In this document: in pieces, positions 55,695 to 64,000 of the stretch | Position numbering within the stretch: position 1 is the stretch's first letter | How the letters are laid out: every line of letters begins with the position of its first letter | DNA from: Petaurus breviceps papuanus | Taxonomy: Eukaryota; Chordata; Mammalia; Diprotodontia; Petauridae | Reading direction: 5' to 3' | DNA length: 64,000 nucleotides | Assembly (NCBI GenBank): GCA_028583685.1 | Contig: JAMXIF010001210.1 | Span: 14,114,230 to 14,178,229, forward strand | Program-made: the position numbers and the translations under genes | Notes under the pieces: model-generated | The model's input: only the letters and a program-made list of their open reading frames with translations | The model's database searches: none | What the model was told of the DNA's origin: nothing

Positions 55695-57035
55695 TATGGA
55701 ATTGAATAGAATATTTCTCAAAACATTAAAATGTGAAATCTGTCATCTGTAGCTACCTAAGCTCTCATCCAATGAAATATTTCACTCTCTGGTCACTTTT
55801 TAGTGTATTCATAGATTCAATGATTTAACATGCTATGATCACATAATTTCATTACACAGAGAATAAACTAAGCCCCAAACTCCTGTATGTAGACAGTCAC
55901 CACCAACCATCCCCCTCCTAAGCCTCTTCCTGCATCTCTCCCAGATTTGAGCTGCAGAAAGATGAAATATTACCTGCACTTAGCTGCAATACATGAAAAG
56001 GGACATGTATCACTCCCCATTGCAATCCTACAAATGAAAAGGGGAAAGCAATTTCTTTATACTCACCAGCCAAATAGAATTCATAATAATTAGACCAGAT
56101 TAGCCTAGACAAAGGATTTATTAAGTGCTTACTATATGTCAGGGACACAGATTCATAATAGCTGGCAGTCAATTCTCCACTATTCCAGATTTCTTTTTTC
56201 CTTTATAGCTCCTAACTAAGATTATTGCTCATTGTACCATGGTTTCTTTCTCTGATTTTCACACCTTCTAAGAGAAGGTCTTCACCATAAAGTAAGAGGA
56301 GGGAAAAGACTCAATAAGAGAGGTTGTAAAGGGCTGACAGCATCCCTTTATCTCCTTAAGTGATTTCTCCCCCATCCTCCCACAGATTGACTGTGGCTCT
56401 AGATGAGGCGGGAAGGATAATTTCCTTCTCACTATAATCAGCAGAAATCAATATGGCACTCTGTTCAGGAATCAGATCCTTTGACTCAGAGGAAAACAAT
56501 TCAAGAGATAAAGCAGATATTAGGGGCTACACTAGAATTAAAAAGGAGAGACTTTGTGACATTGTTAACATTAACACTACAAGAGACTAACTCTTACTCT
56601 TGGGAGACTCTTGGGAAATGGTCATCTACAGACAAATTTTTTAGAATGACCCAGCTCTTATTGACTACAACCATCTTCCAAAATTCCCCCTTGTAATGTG
56701 CAATTCATAGATTCAATGATATTTTATTGTCTTAAGCAAGAAAAAATTCCTCACTCAAGTATTGGATGGTTTCACAAGTAGGGATTTCAGATTGAAGAAG
56801 AACCATTTCCATCTCTATGAGAGATTTTAAGTTCCATGGACCCAATCAACCCTTTCATAGACAGCCAAGCTGTAAAAACCCAGACTTTGGAGTCCAAATA
56901 TTTTAGTGACTGTCAAATACTATTATCAATTAACTCACTTTTCAAGAGCAGTGATGACTGTAGATGCCAAGATCATCACCTGAGTTGTTTTATTTTCATG
57001 TTACTTGCCCTGTCAATCCATTCACTCATTACACT
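55695..57035. other. Intronic sequence, one L2-like trace
   Basis: 'ggatttattaagtgcttact' at 56115 is a short reverse L2 tail. The rest is unrecognised. Confidence 0.4.
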
Positions 57036-57039
57036 CATT

Positions 57040-57225
57040 TATAGAACCACAAATTCAAAGCTGATAATCTAATACAACTCCCTCACTTTACAGAGAAGGA
57101 AATTGAAGTCCAGGAAAATTGAGTGATAAGGTAGATGTGGCAGAGCTATGATTGGAAACTGGGTCTTATGACTTCATATCCAAAATTCTTTTTACTTCAC
57201 CATGCAATTATTATTTGGTTATTTT
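57040..57225 (-). repeat. MIR/THER1, reverse
   Basis: 'ccctcactttacagagaagg', 'ggcagagctatgattggaaa', 'tacttcaccatgca'. Confidence 0.65.
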
Positions 57226-57526
57226 TGTGCCCTGAAAATACAGATGACTCCAAAGAGGATAGGGTAGTGATTGGCACATGATACAACAATGTCTTCATTC
57301 TGGTCAGGTCTAGAACAATCAGTTTAATACCTGAAGGTTAACACAATCCAGATCATAAAATTTCTATTCCAGTCCATAAAAATGCTTTTTAAGCAACGAG
57401 ACCTACCTCAGTCAAATTCATCTCATGCTTTCAAGTCTCCAAATCATTAAATGATGCCATTAGCTCAAAATTTTAAAATACTTTCACTACCATCATTAGA
57501 AAATATATAGTATCCCCATTTTTTTG

Positions 57527-57773
57527 AGTTGTTGCAGTTGTGTCCAACTCTCCATGACCCTATTTTGGGAGTTTCTTGGCAACAATACTGGAGTGGTTTG
57601 CCATTTCCTTCTTCAGCTCATTTTATAAGTGAGGAACTGAGGCAAACAAAGGTTAAGTGATTTGCCCAGGGTCACACAGCTAATAAGTGTCTGAGGCAGA
57701 ATTTGAACTCAGGAAGATGAGTCTTCCTGACTCCAGGTTCAGCACTCTATTCACTCTATCACCTAGCTGCCCT
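57527..57773 (-). mobile_element. CORE-SINE (MAR1-like), reverse
   Basis: 'gttgtgtccaactctccatg', 'ggtcacacagctaataagtg', 'actctatcacctagctgccc'. Confidence 0.9.
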
Positions 57774-57827
57774 AAAATTACTCAACTGTGTATACCATTT
57801 GACCAGGCTATACCATGACTAGACCCA

Positions 57828-58045
57828 TGTTGTTTAGTCATTCCAGTCATGTCCAACTCTTCATGATCCCATTTGGGTTTTTCTTGACAAAGATACTGGA
57901 GTAGTTCGCCATTTTCTTCTCCAGCTCATTGTATAAATGAGGAAACTGAGGCTCAGGGAGAATAAAATTACTTATTCCTAGTCACACAGTGTGTAAATTG
58001 CAAAGTCAAAACCTGAACCTAAATCTTCTGGCTCTCATTAAAGGG
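57828..58045 (-). mobile_element. CORE-SINE (MAR1-like), reverse, diverged
   Basis: 'agtcatgtccaactcttcat', 'aatgaggaaactgaggctca', 'tagtcacacagtgtgtaaat'. The head end is decayed. 57774-57827 separates it from the previous SINE. Confidence 0.8.
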
Positions 58046-58407
58046 GGGGGAGCTTTGCTTTTTGTCACCATTACATCAGATGCCTCTCACTAGGCATTTC
58101 TATATAATATGCTAAACCCTCACTATTAAAACTGATCCATACTGTGTGATCACGTCATAAGGGATACAATAGGGGAGTGCTAGAGTCAACCATACCCACT
58201 TATAATATCTGATTGTTAAACTTTCAGTGTAGACATTTACACATCAGAAATTGATAAACACTACAAATTGGGGCTTGCTTTATTGTTCCGGTAGTTTTAT
58301 CAATTTAATATAGTGGTAAAAAATGTTAATAATGCAGATTTAATTTTAAAATGTGTCATGAAAACATTTTTTTTCAGAGAGATGATTTTTAAACATTTAC
58401 AAGCACA

Positions 58408-58671
58408 CTACTGTGCTATAAACAAGATCTTTTTAATACTTCTGCAATTGAGTCTTATATAATGGTGTACAAGACATTCCTGATTAACACTGAAATCATC
58501 TCCATCATAATTAATGTGATAGCAAAGTCCCAGGTCAATTTCAGACATTCTGCCTGCCTCATGGCCTCCAGAGCTCCCATTTTCAATACTGTCCCAGAAG
58601 GTTATGGGCACATTTAGATCATTTAAAATGGTAACAATCATGGCAGTAATTGCTCTTAATTCTGTTTCAAT
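58408..58671 (-). other. Orphan open frame, unknown
   Basis: A minus-strand frame with Met at 58641 runs 77 codons to a stop at 58408 and stays open upstream to a possible acceptor (ttctag at about 58671). The peptide includes NVPITFWDSIENGSSG and SEIDLGLCYHINYDGDDF, which looks protein-like rather than low-complexity. I recognise no family. It is not an ADAM23 segment I know. It could be chance, a decayed retrocopy or an unrecognised repeat ORF. Confidence 0.2.
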
Positions 58672-58880
58672 CTAGAATAATATTGAAGAATAGGTGGGAT
58701 GCTGGGTTTGGAATTGGGTAAACCAGAGTTTAAATTCTGTCTCTGAAACTAGCTGCTTGATCATGGGTGAGAATCAGTTTCCTCATCTGGAAAATAAGGA
58801 TAACAACATGTGCCATACCTATTCCACGAGGTTGAGAGGAGGTTCAAATGAACTCATACATGTGAAGCGCTAATTAAAGT
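58672..58880 (+). repeat. MIR, forward
   Basis: 'gagtttaaattctgtctctg', 'gaatcagtttcctcatctgg', 'cacgaggttgagaggaggtt'. Confidence 0.75.
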
Positions 58881-58884
58881 CAGT

Positions 58885-59060
58885 GGGATCACAGATTTAT
58901 TAGAGCTGGAAGAAACATTAAAGGCCATTTAGTCCAACCCCATCATTTTGCAAATGATGAAACTGAAGCTCTAAGAGTTAGGCAACTTTACCAGAGTCCC
59001 TTGTCTAGTGAAGTGTCAGAAGCAGAACCTGAATCTAGATCTTCCTGACTCAAAGTAGCA
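58885..59060 (-). repeat. MIR/THER1, reverse
   Basis: 'atttattagagctggaagaa', 'catttagtccaaccccatca', 'gaatctagatcttcctgact'. Confidence 0.8.
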
Positions 59061-60480
59061 ATTATTGTCATTGTTGTTATTGCCTAAAACAGAAATATAA
59101 GAACGCTGCACCTAAACAAACAAAAATAAATCAGAGCTTGCTACTCAGCATACCCCAGACTTTGGCAAAATAACATCTTCTTCCTTGGCAAAAATGCACT
59201 GCTGACACAGCATCCTGAAAATAACTACAACTGGTGCTTAGCAGACCTCACAAAAGGAAGCCAGCAACACCTTCAACACTGGGGTAGGGGAGGGAGAGGG
59301 CAGAGAAACAGAGTTCTGCTGATTCATTCTGACTGAAACCTTCAGGAACTCTTGAGTAAGTATCACACCAGCTGAGTTGGCACTTTTTTTCTGCTGGGCT
59401 CACAGAATTCAACAGATCTGAAATTTAATAGATGCTGTTTAGACCCCTATTCCTTTTCTCAGAGAGCAGCTGAGCTCATCTGTCCAGTGCATCTGATGGT
59501 GCATCCCTTCTCACAAGGATGCAGTCTTAGTCAACCATGATGAGAGCTTCAATGACAAGGGTGAGGGGAAAAGAAGGAAAAATGGGGGTAACTAAGGAAA
59601 ACTGAAAAACACAACCTAGTTCCACATGTAGTCCATATTCCCCCATTCTAAATTAACACTACTCAAATCTTCATATAAAATGCATCTGTATAAAGGTTCC
59701 AGTTTTAGCAGAGGGAAAATTCAGTTTGGATGTCATCGTTGGAAAGATTAGCCCCAAACTGTGAGACAGCAAAATTGTGGCAGAAAGTCTTCACAAAAAT
59801 GGTTCCAATGCAAATTTTCACTTCCTTTCAGCATATGATTCATATTAGCCTCAATTAGAAAAACAAACAAAGGTGACATGATGAAAAGCCTAAATTGAGG
59901 CCAGCTTACATGTGAATTAGGTTATCTATCATGCTTGTACAAATATTTATTTATTTTAAAAATTCAAATAGTCCATTATCTTTTTAAAATTTTTTTACTA
60001 TCCTGTGTTTAAGTGTAATTGTTTCATTTTTTTTAGCATCCCAAAACATGCAAAAACTTGTATATTACGTAGCCCCTTTTCAGAAGTGTCCATCTGCAAA
60101 CAAGAGAAACCTTTTTAATCTGGTTTCTAGCCTGCCTACCTACCTACAATAAAGCAGAAAAGAGTGGGCTAAATTCAAAAAAGTTCCTTTAGATAGCCCA
60201 GTTAGAATAGCTCTAACATTCTGGAATATTATTCTCAATTACATTCATTTATCATGCAAGAAATTTTAAAATATAAATGCTTTTGTAGAATTAAAATTCT
60301 TTTAAAAGTATTTTCCTGCCTTTGCAAACTAACTAAAAAGTTTTCAAACTTTTATTGTCTTTACTGTGGAATCAACAGGGTAATTTTTTTTATAAATTGA
60401 TTTTATTTTTTTCTCTTAGGTATTTGAGGCAAGGCAGAAGAGAGAACAAGCATAATACAACTAAAAAATTCAAGAAATTA
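59061..60480. other. Repeat-poor intronic sequence
   Basis: The longest repeat-poor block near the exon (about 10 kb before the next splice landmark I can see, 2-3 kb after the exon donor). I see no exon; a conserved intronic element is possible but cannot be judged from one genome. Confidence 0.4.
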
Positions 60481-60660
60481 TAGTTCGTGAAATTTGGGAA
60501 AGGTCATAGAAATAATCTAGTCCATCCTGCCTTATTTTACAGAGGAAACTGTGGTTCAGAGAAGATAATTATGTTATGTCACAAGGCTAGTTTCTGGTAA
60601 AGATGGGACTAGAACCTGACTCTCCTAATTCTATGGCCAGTATTCATCATGCTATCATGA
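60481..60660 (-). repeat. MIR/THER1, reverse
   Basis: 'gggaaaggtcatagaaataa', 'cttattttacagaggaaact', 'gactctcctaattctatggc'. Confidence 0.65.
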
Positions 60661-60989
60661 TAGGTTCCTGTACTCACCCAGTTGAATATGCTATGGCAAC
60701 CTAAGACTGGATTTGGAAAAACTTTTCTTTATACTTCAGAGAACCTAATAAATTTTAATTAAACTCTAAGTGTATAGGTAAATTAAAGAGAATTCTTAAG
60801 ATCATACTCAACAACAAAATAAGCTTGCCCTTATGAAAGACTCCTAAGTCTTAAAAGGTGTTAGGTAGGGATAGTCAATGAAAGGCAAGAAATTGACAAT
60901 GGGGATGAATGTGAGAGACTCTTTCTCCATTTACAAATCCACCAAAGTCTAGTAAAGTTAAATAATAGTCTCTTCCATAATCTGATAGC

Positions 60990-61386
60990 CCTTCAGTCAA
61001 CATAAGGAAATTGAGGAATTTATTGTTGTTGTTCAGTCATTTTTTCAATTGTGTTCAATTCTTCATGACCCTATTTGGGGTTTTCTTGGCAAAGATATTG
61101 GAGTGGTTTGCCATTTCCTTCTCCAGCTCATTTTTACAGATGAGAAAACTGAGGTAAACAGGGTTAACTGACTTGCCCAGGATCACACAGCTAGTAAGTG
61201 TCTGAGGCTGGATCTGAACTCATGAAGATGAGTCTTCTTGATTCCAAGCCCAGTGCTCTATTCACTATGGCGCCACCTAGCTGAGTTTGAGTAACTTCAC
61301 CAGGATCAAATAGCCAATATGAGTTAGAGGCGAAATTGAACCCAGGTTTTCCAGGCAATGATGTTGGTTCTCTATCCACTTAGCTA
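60990..61386 (-). repeat. MIR, reverse, split by a SINE
   Basis: 'aaggaaattgaggaattt' before and 'gagtaacttcaccaggatca', 'cccaggttttccaggcaa' after the SINE at 61023-61282. Confidence 0.65.
61023..61282 (-). mobile_element. CORE-SINE (MAR1-like), reverse
   Basis: 'ttgttgttgttcagtcattt', 'ggttttcttggcaaagatat', 'tcacacagctagtaagtgtc', 'atggcgccacctagct'. Nearly complete. Confidence 0.92.
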
Positions 61387-62066
61387 CAATTTTTCTTAAG
61401 CAAAGAAAGTAGTTCATAAATACCACATTCTTTTTCCTCACTATTTTCTTTTCCACTTTCCATCTCTCTAAAAAAAAAAAAACATCCATCATGAATAAGA
61501 TGCTTTGGAGATCTGGACTACTACATACTTTAGTTCAGATTTCATTGTTTTACTCAGAGAGACTCATGGGTATAGACGAAGTTAAGCCTAAATCCCTACT
61601 CCTAAAAATCTGGCTCTTATTTTTTTCCCAGTTTATTTATTTATTTTTTAGCAGTGGTTCTGTTAACCAAAGACTGAGAGAATTCACAGTTTAGCAAAGT
61701 CTTAAGCCAATGACTTCCAAAACTGTCTAATTTCATTCCCTCTCCCTTGAATCTTATGAGGATTGGGAGGGGATGGGGGTGTTGGAGCAGTGTGTAAAAG
61801 AGACTTCAATTTATCACATGTTTTAATTTTTTTTATTTTTGGGGGGTTTTTTGGGTCACACAGCTACTAAGTGTCTGAGGTCGCATTTGAACTCAGGTCC
61901 TCCTCTATCCATTGCACCACTTAGATGCCCCATATATGTTTTATTAAAGAACAATAGGTTACCTAGTGAACTGGAAAACATAAAATTAGAAGCAACTCTA
62001 AATAAATGAACAGGACAGTTACAAAAGTTTGGCCGCATTTGTTCCTTAATGGAAAGAATGTTAAAT
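61387..62066. other. Intron next to the ADAM23 donor, with a SINE fragment
   Basis: Unrecognised except a reverse SINE head fragment at 61852-61932 ('gtcacacagctactaagtgt', 'ccattgcaccacttagatgc'). Confidence 0.55.
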
Positions 62067-62072
62067 ACTTAC

Positions 62073-62149
62073 TTATTCAGTGTAAGGTCAAGAATGAATC
62101 TGGAGCCAAAAGCTTCGATCTGAAAGCTTGCCTGGGCCAGATGCACAGC
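62073..62149 (-). CDS. ADAM23: ADAM23 prodomain exon (internal, 77 bp)
   Basis: Internal coding exon on the minus strand. Read leftwards, a pyrimidine-rich acceptor ending cctctatag is followed by 25 complete codons plus two bases, then a perfect gtaagt donor. The exon starts in phase 0 and ends inside an Asn codon. The peptide begins AVHLAQASFQIEAFGSRF and continues ILDLTLN. From memory, human ADAM23 reads AVHLAQASFQIEAFGSKF then ILDLILNN at about residues 145-170. ADAM22 has QVDAFGTSF and ADAM11 has a more different segment, so the paralogue call is firm. The segment lies in the N-terminal prodomain, which furin-type proteases remove. Mature ADAM23 is a type I membrane protein without the zinc-binding HExxH motif; it is neuronally expressed and binds LGI1. 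I see two conservative changes (K to R, I to T) and no damage, so it looks functional. The exon number (about 3) is inferred. Confidence 0.93.
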
Positions 62150-62959
62150 CTATAGAGGAAAAAAAAGAGAGAAAGACTCAACTCATTTGCTCCGTCCTTC
62201 TAGATTGATTGCTTTATGATTGAGGTCTATATTTCATATGAACATATGAGTGACTCTCTCTTTAAAAAAAATATACCAAGTAACTTCTTGTATGGTGTCT
62301 GTGGAAATACATGCATATTTTTTACAGCAAGAAACTGGGACAGTCTGATAAAATTAACCCATTATGATAACAAGTGGTAGCATATTCTCCTTGACTTCCA
62401 AAAGTGAGCAAGGTGAATTATACAAAACGTCTGACTAATTAAGGTCTGATTTTTCCTATCCTGCACATTAAACTAACCATTTTTCCCCCTACACACATAA
62501 ATGAAAACTCATGACAGACCTCTGGTCTCCCTCAGAAGCTAGAGTTTAGAAATGCTCATATCAGCATTTTTAACTGGCCTGAGATATCACAGCATTAGAA
62601 TTGTAAAAAACTACTCAGAGCTCAGACATTTTTTTCATGTGGTTAGATCTGATGTACACTTTTTATGCTGGTATGTGTTTTTTGAAATACTAGAAAATTC
62701 CATCATTATTCTTTAACTTGCACCGAAACAATGATCCCAAAGGAAATATGAATCCTATTTACTGCATGGTTTAAAAAAAAAAAACCTCTCTAAGAAAAAG
62801 ATCTGTATAAATTTAAATACCAGATTAGAGCATATTCAGCAAGGTGTTATCCAAGACAAAATTTTCCTTTGTCACTACATCACAAAAGAGGACAAGGATA
62901 ATGTAACACCTACATTCAGCCCCCTATTGAGTCATGATCATTGCCTCCCCCAGGTTCCA

Positions 62960-63390
62960 TTCCCAAAAGCAGAAGTAGGCATGGCAATCATTTGTAGAGT
63001 GGGACACACGTCAAAGAAAAAGGCAACACCAACACATCCAACCCTTTCCCACCTCTGCACTTTTTTTTTCACTTATGCCCTTCCCTCCACCTGGAACACC
63101 CTCCCTCTTCTCACCTGCAACTTCTTCCACCCTATTTCCACTTATCCCAATCCTATCCAGGCTTTCTAGCCCAATTTAAAGGCATCTGGTAGAATACTTA
63201 TCTACCTCAGAATTCCTATACTACTTTGTTTATGCCTCTTTCTATTGCTTTATATTATGATTTGCTGTTTTACCTGCCTCATTTCCCCAGCTAGAATATA
63301 AGTGCCTTGAAGGCTTATGCCTGGCTCAATGTTATATTCCACTATTTTCTGCTTAACAAGCACTCAATAAACAATTATCAGATGCCTTCT
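62960..63390 (+). repeat. L2 LINE 3' end
   Basis: 'ccctccacctggaacaccct', 'ccagctagaatataagtgcc', 'aagcactcaataaacaatta'. The open frame at 62927-63169 lies inside this LINE DNA. Confidence 0.75.
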
Positions 63391-63439
63391 TCATAAGAAT
63401 TGGTCTTATTTCTCTGCTCAAAACTCTGCAATTTCAGTA

Positions 63440-63569
63440 GAGAGGAAGGGAAGTGCTAGATCTGAAGTCAGGACACCTACTTTTAAATCTTGATTCTGCT
63501 GCCTATTATCTACATGCCCCTGGGCAAGGACTAATCACCCATGGCTTCAGTTGTCATAAAATGAAAGGA
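63440..63569 (+). repeat. MIR/THER1, forward
   Basis: 'agatctgaagtcaggacacc', 'ctgcctattatctacatgcc', 'cttcagttgtcataaaatga'. Confidence 0.65.
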
Positions 63570-63570
63570 A

Positions 63571-63806
63571 GGGGCAGTAGAGAGAGCACCAGGCCTGGAG
63601 TCGGGAAGACTCATCTTCCTAAATTCAAATCTGGCCTTAGACCTTGCTAGCTGTGTGACCTGGGCAAGTCACTTAACCCTGTTTGCCTCAGTTTCCTCAT
63701 CTGTAAAATGAGTTAGAGAAGGAAATGGCAAATTACTCCAGTATCTTTCCCAGGAAAACCCCAAATGGGGTCATGAAGCGTTGGATATGACTGAACAACA
63801 ACAAAA
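63571..63806 (+). mobile_element. CORE-SINE (MAR1-like), forward
   Basis: 'ggggcagtagagagagcacc', 'cctcagtttcctcatctgta', 'cccaaatggggtcatgaagc', 'gactgaacaacaacaaaa'. Part of the usual head is missing. Confidence 0.9.
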
Positions 63807-63819
63807 GGAGGTGACAGGT

Positions 63820-64000
63820 TTTGTTAAATGTTTGTTAAATGCTTTACAAATGTCATTTAAACCTCACAACAACCCTGGGAGGCAGGTGCTATTGTGATCC
63901 TGATTTTTATAGCTGAGGAAACTGAAACAGAGGTTAAGTGACTTACCCAAGGTCACACAGCTAATAAAAGTCTCAGGCTGAATTTGAATTCAGGTCTTCT
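63820..64000 (-). repeat. MIR, reverse, running off the window
   Basis: 'tcacaacaaccctgggaggc', 'acccaaggtcacacagctaa', 'gaatttgaattcaggtcttc'. Confidence 0.85.

Larger units (their letters stand above)
1..62072 (-). other. ADAM23: ADAM23 intron downstream of the exon (incomplete)
   Basis: Everything transcribed after the exon donor. The next ADAM23 exon should encode a peptide like GLLSSDYVEIHY. I searched by eye for its reverse complement and for the following EHCYYHG-coding segment and found neither, so the intron is probably longer than 62 kb. It holds the nested L1s, SINEs, L2, MIR and hAT elements listed separately. The extent is an inference from one exon. Confidence 0.75.
62150..64000 (-). 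other. ADAM23: 3' end of the ADAM23 intron upstream of the exon
   Basis: Sequence transcribed just before the exon acceptor. I did not find the preceding exon (expected to end in a HQQKHNK-like peptide), so it lies beyond 64000. The stretch 62160-62950 looks unique apart from A/T runs; the rest is L2, MIR and SINE. Confidence 0.75.

Overview
The window is AT-rich mammalian DNA crowded with marsupial-type interspersed repeats: CORE-SINEs with the aggtggcnnagtg tRNA-like head, marsupial L1, old L2, MIR and hAT elements. The low-divergence SINE type (gggcggccaggtggctcag...) resembles WSINE1-like elements of Australian marsupials. A dasyuromorph (Tasmanian devil, quoll, dunnart) is therefore my best guess, but I assign the species only loosely. 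It is not bacterial, and most open frames are chance or repeat-derived.

The one host coding segment I can defend is a 77-bp exon on the minus strand at 62073-62149. It encodes AVHLAQASFQIEAFG... and has a textbook acceptor and a perfect gtaagt donor. It matches the prodomain of ADAM23, a catalytically inactive, neuronally expressed ADAM that acts as an LGI1 receptor. Transcription runs leftwards. Positions 1-62072 are then the intron after this exon (at least 62 kb, with no further ADAM23 exon found) and 62150-64000 is the end of the intron before it.

Layout. 1-6487: mostly unique intron with L2/MIR relics, a 1.1-kb repeat (copy A) and a CA microsatellite holding a 10-N gap. 6488-13895: a three-deep L1 nest. 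An L1 with 5'UTR, ORF1 and a gutted ORF2 was split at the start of ORF1 by a 5'-truncated L1; that second L1 was in turn split by an ORF1-only L1 segment, each junction with target-site duplications. Heterodimeric and monomeric SINEs sit in the nest. 13897-14988: copy B of the 1.1-kb repeat, same orientation. 15-20.9 kb: MIRs, a hAT element with an 8-bp duplication, L2 tails. 20.96-28.4 kb: a near full-length, older L1 lineage carrying five SINE insertions and a palindromic hAT element. 28.4-46 kb: intron with MIR/L2 relics, a truncated L1 inside a MIR, purine- and G-rich tracts, a probable Y-box-protein pseudogene fragment and an L2 with three nested insertions. 46-64 kb: a solo LTR fossil, L2s, a second-strand SINE dimer, SINE mosaics and the ADAM23 exon.

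There is no operon-like cooperation here. The functional unit is one spliced host gene, and the rest is a well-stratified record of retrotransposition in its introns.
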